From the NCBI GenBank assembly GCA_038148895.1, contig JBBVGQ010000002.1: a DNA stretch of 64,000 bases, one strand, 5' to 3'. How positions within the stretch are numbered: position 1 is the stretch's first letter; every line of letters starts with the position of its first letter. Under the pieces are notes generated by a model. The model saw only the letters and a list, made by a program, of their open reading frames with translations, made no database searches and was not told the DNA's origin. A program made the translations under genes and the position numbers. Shown here piece after piece: positions 25,900 to 37,100 of this stretch. The DNA comes from Tamlana sp038148895. Lineage in GTDB: Bacteria; Bacteroidota; Bacteroidia; Flavobacteriales; Flavobacteriaceae.

Positions 25900-26991
25900 A
25901 TGAAAACAAATTACTTTTCTTCAATTTTTACTTGCTTATTTCTAGTAGTCAGTTTCAATTCGTTCGCTCAATTAAATACGCCCCGTGGAAGCCAACAGGC
26001 AACTGTTTCACAACGTGTTGGTATTTCGGATGTTTCTCTTAAGTATTCCAGGCCAAGCGTTAAAGAACGCGAAATATGGGGCAAACTTGTGCCATATGGC
26101 ATGAATAATCTAGGTTTTGGAACGGCTACTGAAGCACCGTGGCGAGCAGGAGCTAATGAAAACACGGTCATCACTTTTACCCATGATGCCAAATTAGAAG
26201 GCAAACCAATAGAAGCTGGCACTTATGGACTTCATGTCAATGTAAAAGACGAAAACAATGCCACAATCATTTTATCAAAAGATGCAGATGCTTGGGGTAG
26301 TTTCTTTTATGATGAAGCCCATGACGCGTTGAGGGCAGATGTAAAAACCAATGTGGTTCCGCACAGGGAATTGTTGACTTATGAATTTAACGATGTTGGT
26401 CCATCATCTACCACGGTCTCTTTAATTTGGGAAAAAAAGGAAATTCCGTTTAAAATAGAATTTGATGTGAACGATATTGTGCTGAATGATATAAGGGGAA
26501 AATTAAAAGGCCAAAACGGATTTATAAGGCAAAATTGGGAACTAGCTGCGCGATATGCATTGAATAATGGAGGCGATTTGAACGAAGCTTTAGGTTGGGT
26601 TGATGGTGCAATCTCAGGGAATTTTTACAGTGAAAAAACCTTTAATAATTTAGCGCTTAAAGGTCATATTTTAAATAAGTTAGGAAATACCAATGAATAC
26701 AATGCTTTAATGGATGAGGCAGCAACCTTGGCAAATAAAAATCAGCTAAATAATTTAGGGTATCAAATGTTGGGGATTAAGGATTTCGATAGAGCCTTAA
26801 AGTATTTTAAGAAGAATGTGGACGATAACCCAAAGGATGCAAATTGTTATGACAGTTTAGGTGAATGCTACAAAATGATGGGTGATAAGAAAAATGCAAT
26901 AAAAAACTTGAGAAAATCGTTATCGCTTAATCCGTCTGCTAATGTTAAGGCTAATTCAGAGAAACTTTTGGCGGAACTCAACGCCACATAA
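25900..26991 (+). CDS. DUF2911 domain protein with C-terminal TPR repeats
   Basis: Exported 363-residue protein with a signal peptide ending FNSFAQ. The DUF2911 domain occupies ~25-175 (RVGISDVSLKYSRPSVKEREIWGKLVPYG, then PWRAGANENTVITF and EAGTYGLHVN), followed by TPR-like helices (~200-360). DUF2911 proteins are widespread in Bacteroidota with no established activity. The gene stands alone, divergent from mutS2 and convergent with recG, with a hairpin at 27024-27051 behind it. Confidence 0.88.
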   Translation: MKTNYFSSIFTCLFLVVSFNSFAQLNTPRGSQQATVSQRVGISDVSLKYSRPSVKEREIWGKLVPYGMNNLGFGTATEAPWRAGANENTVITFTHDAKLEGKPIEAGTYGLHVNVKDENNATIILSKDADAWGSFFYDEAHDALRADVKTNVVPHRELLTYEFNDVGPSSTTVSLIWEKKEIPFKIEFDVNDIVLNDIRGKLKGQNGFIRQNWELAARYALNNGGDLNEALGWVDGAISGNFYSEKTFNNLALKGHILNKLGNTNEYNALMDEAATLANKNQLNNLGYQMLGIKDFDRALKYFKKNVDDNPKDANCYDSLGECYKMMGDKKNAIKNLRKSLSLNPSANVKANSEKLLAELNAT

Positions 26992-27023
26992 AATATCATC
27001 AATCAAACTACAACAGTAACTTT

Positions 27024-27051
27024 AGGCTCAATCAATAATTTGGTTGGGCCT
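27024..27051 (+). terminator. Hairpin between the DUF2911 gene and recG
   Basis: AGGCTCAA (27024-27031) pairs with TTGGGCCT (27044-27051) with one G-U pair, followed by TTAACTTAT. The U tract is weak. Confidence 0.45.
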
Positions 27052-29154
27052 TTAACTTATGTAATTCCAAATATTCTTAAACTTGCTAAGTTGCCTGTAA
27101 GTATTCAGAATTGCTTTGTTGTAAGTATTGGATAGTGTAGGGTCTTCGTTTATGATTTTTTTTGCATAATATCTGGCAGATTGAAGAATGTCTTTATCCC
27201 TCACAATATCAGCTATTTTTAAGTTTAAAACCCCACTTTGTTGGGTGCCCATAATATCGCCAGGGCCTCTTAGTTTTAAATCAACCTCGGCAATTTCAAA
27301 ACCATCACTGGTTTTTACCATGGTTTCCAATCGGGTTTTGCTATCACTACTGAGTTTGTTTCCGGTCATTAAAATGCAATAGCTTTGTTCGGCGCCTCGG
27401 CCAACACGCCCGCGCAATTGGTGCAATTGCGATAGGCCAAAGCGTTCGGCGCTTTCAATAATCATTACCGACGCGTTCGGCACGTTAACACCCACTTCAA
27501 TAACCGTAGTGGCTATCATAATTTGGGTTTCTCCCTTTATGAAGCGTTGCATTTCGTAATCTTTATCAGCAGGTTTCATTTTTCCATGAACAATGGAAAT
27601 TTGGTAGTCAGGCATTGGGAAATCCCTTGAAATACTTTCATAACCATCCATTAAATCTTTATAGTCCAAAGCCTCGCTTTCTTGAATCAACGGATAAACG
27701 ATATAAACCTGTCGCCCTTTGGCTATTTCATCTTTAATGAATCGGAATACATTCAAACGGTTTTTGTCAAACCGGTGAACCGTTTTTACGGGTTTTCTTC
27801 CTACGGGTAATTCATCTATAATGGAAATATCCAAATCGCCATAAACCGACATAGCCAATGTGCGTGGAATAGGTGTTGCGGTCATCACTAAAATGTGTGG
27901 TGGATTCAAATTTTTATGCCACAATTTACTTCTTTGAGCTACACCAAAACGATGTTGTTCATCAATAATGGCGAGTCCTAAATTTTTAAATTTTACCTTG
28001 TCTTCAAGTAGGGCATGGGTGCCAATTAAGATCTGTAAATCGCCATTTTCCAAAGATTCATGAATTTCTTTTCGTTCTGAAGTTTTAGTTGAACCAGTTA
28101 ATATTGAAATACTGATATTCAATTTATTACATAATTCAGATAAACCGTTATAGTGTTGGACTGACAAAATTTCAGTCGGAGCCATCAAACAAGCTTGGAA
28201 ACCGTTGTCAAGTGCGATTAACATTGACATGAACGCCACTATGGTCTTTCCAGAACCCACATCGCCCTGCAAGAGTCGGTTCATTTGGGCATTGCTCCCT
28301 AAGTCGGCTCTAATTTCCTTTAAAACTCGTTTTTGTGCACTGGTCAATTCAAAGGATAAATGTTCGTTGAAGAAGGTATTAAAATAGTGTCCAACTTTTT
28401 CAAAAACAAACCCTTTGATTTTGGTTTTATGAATCAAGTTTTTGACAATCAGTTGCAATTGGATATAGAAGAATTCTTCAAATTTTAATCGAAATTGCGC
28501 TCTGGAAAGTAGCTCTTGGTTCTTGGGGAAATGCACATTAAAAAGAGCTTCACTTTTTGACAATAGTTTTAATTCCGAAAGTAAATTTGCGGAGAGTGAT
28601 TCGCTAAACCTTCCTTTGGTTTCGATAAATAATTGCTCAACAATCTTACATAGCACACGATTCGTGATGCCTTTATTCGAAAGTTTTTCTGTGGAAGGGT
28701 AAATAGGTTGCATGGCCGAGCGCAAGTTTTTTTGATGCTCTTCCAACAATTCCAATTCAGGATGTGCCATTGAAAACTTGCCGTTAAACCAGTTGGTTTT
28801 GCCAAATGCCACATAAGGTTTGTTTATTTTCAGGCTTTCCCTAATCCACTTTTGCCCGCGAAACCAAACCAGTTCCATCGTTCCCGTTTCATCTTGAAAG
28901 GTGGCCACCAAACGTTTGCCTCGCTTTTGGGCTATTTCTTTGAACTCAATGATTTTGCCAATAACCTGCACATCTGCATTGTTTCGTTGCAAGGTGTTAA
29001 TGGTGTAATAGTCCGTGCGGTCTATATATCTGTTGGGAAATAAATTGATTAAATCTTGGTAGGTGTGTATGCCCAATTCCTTACGAAGTAAATCGGCTCG
29101 GTTTGGGCCAACGCCTTTTAAGTAGTCTATGGGAGTTTGAAGGTTTACGGACAT
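27052..29154 (-). CDS. recG: ATP-dependent DNA helicase RecG
   Basis: Fork-reversal and Holliday-junction helicase. The ~700-residue protein has the N-terminal wedge/OB domain (IDYLKGVGPNRADLL, then GKIIEF...TFQDETGTMELVWF), Walker A LLQGDVGSGKT, the motif II variant DEQHRFGVAQR, MTATPIPRTLAM, and late motifs TTVIEVGVNVPNA and QLRGRVGRG followed by the LRGPGDIMGTQQSG wedge-side motif. The ATG at 29154 is preferred over an upstream TTG at 29172, which would add MLKFAF. It is divergent from the PHP-ACT gene. Confidence 0.97.
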   Translation of the reverse strand: MSVNLQTPIDYLKGVGPNRADLLRKELGIHTYQDLINLFPNRYIDRTDYYTINTLQRNNADVQVIGKIIEFKEIAQKRGKRLVATFQDETGTMELVWFRGQKWIRESLKINKPYVAFGKTNWFNGKFSMAHPELELLEEHQKNLRSAMQPIYPSTEKLSNKGITNRVLCKIVEQLFIETKGRFSESLSANLLSELKLLSKSEALFNVHFPKNQELLSRAQFRLKFEEFFYIQLQLIVKNLIHKTKIKGFVFEKVGHYFNTFFNEHLSFELTSAQKRVLKEIRADLGSNAQMNRLLQGDVGSGKTIVAFMSMLIALDNGFQACLMAPTEILSVQHYNGLSELCNKLNISISILTGSTKTSERKEIHESLENGDLQILIGTHALLEDKVKFKNLGLAIIDEQHRFGVAQRSKLWHKNLNPPHILVMTATPIPRTLAMSVYGDLDISIIDELPVGRKPVKTVHRFDKNRLNVFRFIKDEIAKGRQVYIVYPLIQESEALDYKDLMDGYESISRDFPMPDYQISIVHGKMKPADKDYEMQRFIKGETQIMIATTVIEVGVNVPNASVMIIESAERFGLSQLHQLRGRVGRGAEQSYCILMTGNKLSSDSKTRLETMVKTSDGFEIAEVDLKLRGPGDIMGTQQSGVLNLKIADIVRDKDILQSARYYAKKIINEDPTLSNTYNKAILNTYRQLSKFKNIWNYIS

Positions 29155-29286
29155 GAAGGCGAATTTAAGCAATTCAGTTAAAAAAATAATGACTTATTAA
29201 ATTCATAAAAATGGGTTCGCTTTAAAAGCTTTTTTCTTGAATAGCTTATTTCATGTTGAAAATTATTGAAAACAATCATTTTTTAA

Positions 29287-29316
29287 TTGAAAATTCTCCT
29301 CCAATGGTTAAATTTG
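29287..29316 (+). promoter_or_regulatory. Bacteroidota-type promoter of the PHP-ACT gene
   Basis: TTG (29287-29289) and TAAATTTG (29309-29316) are 19 bases apart, a close match to the flavobacterial consensus, with the start codon 33 bases downstream. Confidence 0.7.
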
Positions 29317-29348
29317 GCACATTTAAAGGATAAAGCATTATTAGATTG

Positions 29349-31037
29349 ATGAGAAAGCTGAACGATTTTATTTGGGAAACACACGGTATTCATGCAGGAA
29401 CGGAACAAGATCATGTGAAGCATGGAATTGATAAGTTGGAGGACATTATTGATAAGGCCATTGAAGCCGGCAACCCTAGTATTACCTTCATCATTCATTC
29501 GCCGCGATTGACCAATTTTAGGTATATCGCCGAGCGCGATACGAATGTGAAATTTATTCGTGGCAACAGGTCCTATTTAAATTACCCAAAGCGTATTGCC
29601 AATCTTCGTGAAAAATATGAAGGACAAATCAATATAAAATACGGAGTTGAGTTGGAATGGATGGGGCCCGATTTAGGATTGCAATGGAGCCGTTCAAAGA
29701 TTTTTCAAGCTGAAGATGCCGATTATGTGATTGGTTCTGTTCATTTTGCTCCTGAAGGATTACCTTATGATGGCTCTAAAGAAGAGGCCTTGGAACTATT
29801 GAAAATTCGAGGAAGTTTAGAAGCTTACTGGGATGGGTATTTCAACGAGATGATTCAAATGATTGAATGTTTTGGCGACATGATTCAAATTATAGGGCAT
29901 ATTGATTTGCCAAAGTTGAATGTTGATATGCCAGAGTCTTTGGTGAATTTTGAGACCAGTGCGCATCCTTTGGCCAATAAATTTAGAACGCTTTTAGAAC
30001 TCATCGCCGACCGTAATTTGGCCTTGGATGTTAATATGGCTGGAAAATTTAAAGGCGTTGGCGTGTATCCAACACAAAACATATTGCGTCGTGCCAACGA
30101 GCTTCAAATCCCTGTTTGTGTGGGTACAGATACCCACCATGTGCGTTATTATGGTTTAAATTACAGGGAAAGCTTGGAATATATTCAGGAGGCAGGTTAT
30201 GAAAGCTATGTCAGTTATTCAAAGCTAATTCCTGAAAACCGTACCATTTTTGATGACCATGAACTCAAGGTAAAATACACGGTCTTAAATAAAGGTATCG
30301 AATTGTTAAATCAACGATTGGATAGTGCCCACAGAAGAATAATTCCAGATTTTTCGTTTGGCGGTTCTTTTTTAGAGTTTGTTGATATTTACAAAAACTC
30401 CACGGGAATGGGCGATTATAACGCCATAAGAATCCGTAAATGGGGCAAATCCATCACTGTTACAAACGAAAACCCTAAACCATCTGGCAGAAAGGTCAAC
30501 GGGTTGTTTTCAGAGCATTTGGATAAACCAGGGGTGATTTCTTCATTGTTTAACACTTTGGCTTCCGAGGGCATCAATGTGGAAACGGCTCGGCTAAAAT
30601 CAAACAACGATGGTACTGCCGTTGCATTTTTGTCCATCGACAATAAAAATGGAAATGTGCAAAGCGCTATAGACTTTATCAATGGCACAGATACAGGTAC
30701 GTTTACCAATTTAACTTATAAGGAAAATGCCGAACTGCCCAATTACACCCATGAAGGCGTGCATTTGCTTGAAATGGATGGTGTGCGCTTAAACTTGGGT
30801 TTAAGCGAAAAAGTGATTCTTACCAAACACAATAATGCGCCTGGGGTATTGTTGATTTTGTTGTCGGCTTTGGCCTCTAAACAAATCAACATCATAGATT
30901 TACGTCTTGGTAAATTAAACGAAGTCGGCTATTCAGCATTGGCTGTGGATGGCGATAGTAATGTGATTAGAAACTTGTTGACTAAATTAGGCGACCAATA
31001 TTATGAAGCCAATTTAATTGAGTTCCATAGTTTCTAA
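29349..31037 (+). CDS. PHP-domain phosphoesterase fused to two ACT-like domains
   Basis: A 562-residue cytosolic fusion. Residues ~1-270 form a PHP metal-dependent phosphoesterase related to HisK-type histidinol phosphatases: THGIHAG, FIIHSPR, GVELEW, VIGSVHF, GHIDLPK and GTDTHH supply the metal ligands. After a linker come two ACT-like ligand-binding domains (~385-465 with DKPGVISSLFNTLASEGINVE; ~485-560 with NNAPGVLLILLSALASKQINI). ACT domains usually sense amino acids, so the phosphoesterase is probably controlled by one. The combination is unusual for a histidinol phosphatase; the substrate is not established. ATG 29349 is preferred over the adjacent TTG. Confidence 0.8.
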   Translation: MRKLNDFIWETHGIHAGTEQDHVKHGIDKLEDIIDKAIEAGNPSITFIIHSPRLTNFRYIAERDTNVKFIRGNRSYLNYPKRIANLREKYEGQINIKYGVELEWMGPDLGLQWSRSKIFQAEDADYVIGSVHFAPEGLPYDGSKEEALELLKIRGSLEAYWDGYFNEMIQMIECFGDMIQIIGHIDLPKLNVDMPESLVNFETSAHPLANKFRTLLELIADRNLALDVNMAGKFKGVGVYPTQNILRRANELQIPVCVGTDTHHVRYYGLNYRESLEYIQEAGYESYVSYSKLIPENRTIFDDHELKVKYTVLNKGIELLNQRLDSAHRRIIPDFSFGGSFLEFVDIYKNSTGMGDYNAIRIRKWGKSITVTNENPKPSGRKVNGLFSEHLDKPGVISSLFNTLASEGINVETARLKSNNDGTAVAFLSIDNKNGNVQSAIDFINGTDTGTFTNLTYKENAELPNYTHEGVHLLEMDGVRLNLGLSEKVILTKHNNAPGVLLILLSALASKQINIIDLRLGKLNEVGYSALAVDGDSNVIRNLLTKLGDQYYEANLIEFHSF

Positions 31038-31082
31038 TTTATTGTTTTCGTTTTTGGACTAATCTTTGCTATCTTGAAACGC

Positions 31083-33107
31083 ATGAAACGTTTCACATTT
31101 CTTCTATGCTTTTTTGTGGCCATTTCTTGGGGGCAACAAACTGATTATGTCGATTTTAAAACAGCTAAAATAATGGTTGCTTTTAAGCCAGATTCCTCAT
31201 ATGTTTTTGGTGTAGCCATCTATAAGTTTGATGTTTTAAAGCCTATAGATTCCTTGTATTTAGATGCCGTTTCGATGGAATTTGACAATGTGTTAATTAA
31301 CGAGAAAGTTGTTGATTATAGAAATAGCCAAAAGAAAATTTGGGTTAAAAATCATTTTGAAGCCAATACAACTTATGAGCTCAGTTTTAATTTTAGTGCA
31401 AAGCCGAAAAAAGCACTTTATTTTATCGATTGGGATTACGAAGATGGCAATAAGCAAATCTGGACCCAAGGTCAAGGCAAATACACCAGCAATTGGTTGC
31501 CGTCTATTGACGATATGAACGATAAAATTGAATTCGATTTATCCATTACTTTTGATAAAGGCTACGAAGTCATTTCCAATGGAAAACTAAAAAAGAAGCT
31601 TGAGCCAGAATATTTCACAACTTGGATTTACGATATGATCCAGCCCATGAGCAGCTATTTAGTAGCTTTGGTGATTGGTAAATACCATAAAAAGGCTGAA
31701 TATTCAAAAAGCGGCATTCCTCTGGAAATGTATTATTATCCCGAAGATTCGCTCAAAGTGGAGCCCACGTATCGTTACACCAAACAAATGTTCGATTTCC
31801 TTGAAGAAGAAATCGGCGTACCGTATCCTTGGCAAAACTACAAACAAGTTCCGGTAAAAGACTTTTTGTATGCCGGTATGGAAAATACCAGTTGCACCAT
31901 TTTTTCTGATAGCTACATGATAGATTCCGTTGCATTTGTAGATAAAAATTATGTAAACGTCAATGCGCACGAACTGGCACACCAATGGTTTGGCAATTTG
32001 GTAACCGAAACTTCAGGAACGCACCATTGGCTTCAAGAAGGTTTTGCAACCTATTATGCGTTGTTGGCAGAAAAAGACATTTTTGGTGAAGATTATTACT
32101 ATTGGCGCTTATACGAATACGCCCAAGAACTGTTGGAGCAGGACAAAGCAGGTGGAAGCACCTCGCTGTTAGACCCAAAATCGAGTAGTACGACATTCTA
32201 TAAAAAAGGTGCTTGGGTATTGCATATATTACGTGAAAAAGTGGGCGATAAGGCTTTTAAATTGGCGGTAAAAAATTATTTGGAAAAGCATCAATTTAAG
32301 AATGCGGAAACGGATGATTTTATAATTGAGGTTGAGAAGGTTAGTGGTGGTGATTTAACGTATTTCAAAAATATTCTTAAGGATTCGAATGATGATATCT
32401 TTCAAGATATATGCTCACTTATGAAATTTGATATAACTCGTAAATATATTAATGTTGAAAACTTAGATTGCCCAGATGGGATTGAATATTATTTCGATGC
32501 ATGTAAACAAAAGCGAGACAGGGTAAAACTTAGTAAATTTTCAGCAGAAATCAATAGTCGGACAAAAGTTGAGTTTTTGAATGATTTGTTGAATGACTCA
32601 CTCATGAATATAGAAAAAATATATAAAAAAGCGTTTGAATCAAAAGACATTAAACTTCGTCAAACCATAGCCCAAAATTTAACCGAAACCCCTTCCGAAT
32701 TAAAAACAGATTACGAAACCCTTTTGGATGATGGATCTTATATAACCGTTGAAGCAGCACTGTTCAATCTGTGGAAAAACTTTCCGCAAGAGCGACAAAG
32801 ATATTTAAATAAAACAAAGGGCATCGTTGGGTTTAATGACAAAAATGTTAGGATGCTTTGGTTAACTCTGGCCTTGCTTACAGACGATTTTGAGCCTGAA
32901 AACAAATCGATTTACTACAACGAACTTGTGGATTACACAAGTCCCAAATATGGTTTTGAAATCAGGATGGGTGCTTTTCAGTACCTAACACAAATTCAAG
33001 CCTGCAATGATGCTTGCAAAGAAAATTTAAAACAGGCCACCAAGCACCATAATTGGCAAATGGTTAAGTTTGCTAAAAGTGCATTGAAAAATTTAGAAGA
33101 AAATTAA
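31083..33107 (+). CDS. M1 family zinc metallopeptidase
   Basis: Exported aminopeptidase-type enzyme of 674 residues with a signal peptide (FLLCFFVAISWGQQ). The active site is intact: GMEN exopeptidase motif (YAGMEN), HELAHQWFGN (His296, Glu297, His300) and the third zinc ligand Glu319 in WLQEGFATYY. A helical C-terminal domain follows. It should trim N-terminal residues from peptides in the periplasm or at the surface. ATG 31083 is used rather than the TTG at 31074. Its stop is one base from the convergent PorP/SprF gene. It contrasts with the catalytically degraded M1-like protein at 2451. Confidence 0.93.
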   Translation: MKRFTFLLCFFVAISWGQQTDYVDFKTAKIMVAFKPDSSYVFGVAIYKFDVLKPIDSLYLDAVSMEFDNVLINEKVVDYRNSQKKIWVKNHFEANTTYELSFNFSAKPKKALYFIDWDYEDGNKQIWTQGQGKYTSNWLPSIDDMNDKIEFDLSITFDKGYEVISNGKLKKKLEPEYFTTWIYDMIQPMSSYLVALVIGKYHKKAEYSKSGIPLEMYYYPEDSLKVEPTYRYTKQMFDFLEEEIGVPYPWQNYKQVPVKDFLYAGMENTSCTIFSDSYMIDSVAFVDKNYVNVNAHELAHQWFGNLVTETSGTHHWLQEGFATYYALLAEKDIFGEDYYYWRLYEYAQELLEQDKAGGSTSLLDPKSSSTTFYKKGAWVLHILREKVGDKAFKLAVKNYLEKHQFKNAETDDFIIEVEKVSGGDLTYFKNILKDSNDDIFQDICSLMKFDITRKYINVENLDCPDGIEYYFDACKQKRDRVKLSKFSAEINSRTKVEFLNDLLNDSLMNIEKIYKKAFESKDIKLRQTIAQNLTETPSELKTDYETLLDDGSYITVEAALFNLWKNFPQERQRYLNKTKGIVGFNDKNVRMLWLTLALLTDDFEPENKSIYYNELVDYTSPKYGFEIRMGAFQYLTQIQACNDACKENLKQATKHHNWQMVKFAKSALKNLEEN

Positions 33108-33108
33108 A

Positions 33109-34104
33109 CTATTTTCTACGCTCCAACCTCGCCGGATTTCTACAGACCAAACAACCTGCTAAATAAGTTATAGATAGTTCGTAAACACCATCAGTTCTAC
33201 CTATTTCGGTGGTATTGAGGTCGTATGAAAACCCAAAACGTAATTGCTCAAATTCCAGTCCAACAAAGGCATTAACTGATGTCAACAAATGACTGTTTTC
33301 ATCGTTTTTGGCTGGATTTGTAACAGCCATAGCGCCCAACAATAATTTTTCCAGTTGCATTGTGGCGCCAAAATCGAATCGGTTGTATGGGCCTTGTTGC
33401 ATATAGTTGGCAGAAAGTAGAATATCATTGTAATCATAGTAAGGAAACTTGTAGTTGGCATGAAATGAATAAAAAATATCCAATGGAACATTTCCATTTT
33501 CTACAAATGAGATGTTGGGTTTGTTTAAATGTTTTATGCTGGCGCCCAACCATATCTCGGTATCGTTATTGATGTTTTTTTTGTCGAATACAAATCCTGT
33601 TGAAAAATCTATAAAATTAACCTTTCGGTTTGCATTCATAGCATACGGGTCTGAAGTTGACCCACTAATGGTGCCCGAATTGATGTTAATTTGATCTGCC
33701 AAAACCAAATTACTGAAGTTAAATGATTTTGCCCCAAAACCAACTTCTATGGCGGGCCTAAAGTACCATTCGTTGGCCAGCTTTACGTGGTAGGCAAAAT
33801 TCACATTTCCTTGCAGGTGGTTGTAGTTGGTATTGTTTTCGTGCTGGTTTAAGATGCTTACGCCAAGTCCACCAAGGTTTTCAACCCATGTATTGAAAAA
33901 TGCATATTCTGTATCTACCCTTAAATCTAAGCTTGGCCATTGTGTGCGGTGAATTAAGCCAAAGTACGATGCTTCCTCAAATCCCGAAAAGCCCGGGTTT
34001 AGTGTTTCCGGCACCAAAAAATATTGCGAAAAAATAGGGTCTTGGGCCTTTGCCTTGATAAAAAAACAAAAAACTATAGCAAAAAGGGTCAGTTTAAATT
34101 TCAT
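33109..34104 (-). CDS. PorP/SprF-family type IX secretion outer-membrane protein
   Basis: A 331-residue outer-membrane protein with a signal peptide ending FFIKAKAQ and the family opening QDPIFSQYFLVPETLNPGFSG. The rest is alternating beta strands typical of a 12-16-strand barrel. PorP/SprF proteins work as partners for T9SS substrates that carry a type B C-terminal domain. The gene lies 11 bases downstream of such a substrate, so the pair is very likely an operon and a secretion-attachment couple. Confidence 0.93.
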   Translation of the reverse strand: MKFKLTLFAIVFCFFIKAKAQDPIFSQYFLVPETLNPGFSGFEEASYFGLIHRTQWPSLDLRVDTEYAFFNTWVENLGGLGVSILNQHENNTNYNHLQGNVNFAYHVKLANEWYFRPAIEVGFGAKSFNFSNLVLADQININSGTISGSTSDPYAMNANRKVNFIDFSTGFVFDKKNINNDTEIWLGASIKHLNKPNISFVENGNVPLDIFYSFHANYKFPYYDYNDILLSANYMQQGPYNRFDFGATMQLEKLLLGAMAVTNPAKNDENSHLLTSVNAFVGLEFEQLRFGFSYDLNTTEIGRTDGVYELSITYLAGCLVCRNPARLERRK

Positions 34105-34115
34105 AGTTATTTGGG

Positions 34116-37100
34116 TTATTTAATGGCTACAAATGCCCCTTTTTGGGTAATGGTTTTTCCGTAAAATGTTTGTCCACTGAAGGTGAAATAATAATTTCCG
34201 TTTTCGGCTTCATTGTCGTTTATTTTGCCATCCCATCCTTTTATGCTGTCGCCCTTTTCAGAATAGATTAAACTTCCCCATGTATCATAAATATTGAATT
34301 CCATGTTGGATAAGGCGATGGATTCTGGTGCAAAATAAGCGTTAAAATTATCGTTATTCGGCGTAAAGGCATTGGGCATAATTAGGTTGTATCCTTTTTC
34401 AACAATAATGGTGCTTTGCTTTGTGTACAGACATCCAAAAGGATAGGTAACGGTTTGGATGATTACATAACTTCCTTCTTTTATGTAGGTGTGTGTGGCA
34501 TTTTCGTCGCTTGAAAAAGTTCCGTCGCCAAAATCCCAAGTGACCGAAATATAATCTCCTTCAGCTAGATTGTTGAATTCAATCGGATCCTCAATAGAAT
34601 AAAATCCGTATGTGCTCAACGCACTTGAGGTGATATTGAAATTGGCATCACCGAGTTCTGGAATGTCTACATTATATGAGAAATTGGAAGTACAGCCAAT
34701 GCTGTCATCAACCGTAATAGATACTAAGCCGTTTATAGTGGTAGTCATAATTTCATTGTTTGGGCCACTAACAGTGCCGCTTGACCAGCCAATCGTATAA
34801 GGAGGAACGCCACCCGAAACTTGAGCGATAAAGGACTGGCTGACTTCGCGGGTTTCGCAGTTAAAATCGGTTTGTGTGTTTACATCCAAGGCCAATGGAG
34901 CAAAACGATTGATGGTATAGCTTTCAACGGACTGGCAATCGTTGGCGTCTATTACGGTAACCGTATAATCACCTGGCGGAATATTGTTCAAATCTTCGGT
35001 TGTAGCACCATTGCTCCAATAATAGGTGAGTGGTAGTGTGCCACCAGTAACAATTAAATTGATACTTCCGGAGTTGGCATCATCGCAATTTAAGGCATCA
35101 ACAGTATTTGCTGAAAGCGACAATTCCGCTGGCTCCGTTATTGTAAATGTTTCAGAGATAATACAGGGTTTTGCGTCGGTTATCGTAACTGTGTAAGTTC
35201 CTGGACCAATATTGTTACGCTCAACGCCAGCAGAAGTGTCATCATCCCATGTTAAAGAAACCGGTTCAATTCCTCCTTCTAAATTTAGAATAATTCGTCC
35301 GTCGTTGGCACCAAAGCACGATACATTTTCAATGATTGGATTTATTCTAAAAACAGGGGCTTCATCAATGGTTATAATGGCTTGTTTTTCACAATTTGTA
35401 TTATCGGTAACCGTAATAGTGTAAGTGCCTGCTGATAAATTGGTTTGAGACATGCCAGAACCAAGGTTGCTCCATGATACTTGGTAAGGTGGATTTCCAC
35501 CAGAAATATTGTTTATGGTAATAGAAGCATTGTTGTCTCCATAGCATTCAATTTCAGTTGTGGTGTAATCAATAATAATTTCTGGTGTTTGATTTAAAAT
35601 AACCTCCAACGTGGCTATACAACCAGATTTGTCGGTTACGGTCAAATTATAAGCTCCTGCAAACAGACCTGTTAAATTTTGAAGGTTGCTAATAAAACCA
35701 TTTGGCCCTGTCCATGCATATGAATAGTCGAAATTACCGGGGCTGGTTTCAATTAATCTTCCGCCAGATGCGGTTATGTTGATTTCTCCAGTAGATTCTC
35801 CAAAACAAATGATATCCACTTGACTGCTTAAGCTAACATTTAATTCTGGTGGTTCAACAATGGAAAAACTTTCCGTAATAGGGGTACAGTTATTGGCGTC
35901 GGTTACTGTAATTTCATAGATTCCAGGTTCTAGATTTTGTAAGTCTTCGAAAGTTGAAAAGGCGCTACCGTTTCTCGTCCAATTGTAAGTATATGGTGTG
36001 GTTCCGCCTGAAACATCTATCCCTATTGAACCGTCATTAGCGCCAAAGCAAGAAATGGTTTCAGCATCAAAAATGATGTTGCTAAAAATAAGTTCATCGG
36101 GTTCGGTAATAGTGAAGGTTTCTCTGTACGGACAACCACCGTTATCAAAAATGTCTAATGTATAATTTCCAGGCGCCAAATTGAAAATATCTTCACTAGT
36201 ACTTAAATAGCCGTTTGGCCCATTCCAATAAATTTGATACGGAATTCCTATAAAGGGAACTCCTCCAGTAATTTCGATTTCTAGGGAGCCCGTACTTGCT
36301 AAATAACAATCACTATTGGTTTGGGAAGACATTATGCTAATGGATGGGTTAACGGTTATCGTAACTTCAAAATCGTTGCCAACACAATTTCCTGTGGTTG
36401 GTGTAACGGTATAAACAACTGTTGAAGGACTTGTTGTGGTGTTTGCTAACGTTTGGCTGATATTATTTTGGGGTGAGCTCTGTGCCGAGGCACCATTTAT
36501 TGTGCCTGCGGGTGAAACGATGGGGTTTGCCCATGTATAGGTTGTTCCAACAGGTGCCGTGTCTCCTCCAGTGCCATCAGGCGATATGGTGAAAGCGTTT
36601 CCACTGCAAATAGTTTCGGATTTTGCACTGATATTTGGCGTTTCGTTAATCGTTATGGCGGCAACGTTTGAGATAATTTCTGTACATCCTCCAGAAGAAA
36701 AAGTTACTACAGCATAATAGTAAACCGTGTCAACGGTGCCCGATAGCGGATTGAACGTTGAAGAAGTTTCTCCTGAAATGGCTGTGCCAGTGTTTGTGTC
36801 GTTTACCGTATTTGAAAACCATTGGATGTTTGGTATGCCAACACCATTAGCATAAGCAATTGATAGCGGATTTAACATATCACCAAGGCAATAAGTTTGG
36901 GAAATGGGCTGCGACGTAAAATTTGGCGCAGCATTAATATTCACTTCGGCTACGTTGCTGGTGACGCTACATCCAGCACTAGGTTGCGCAATTTCGACAT
37001 AATAGTAAAAGCTTCCAATAGTATTTGTAGGTGGTGTAAATGTGTTGGTTGTTTCTCCAGAAATTAAGTTTCCGCCTGTATTGCTATTTGTCGTGTTGCT

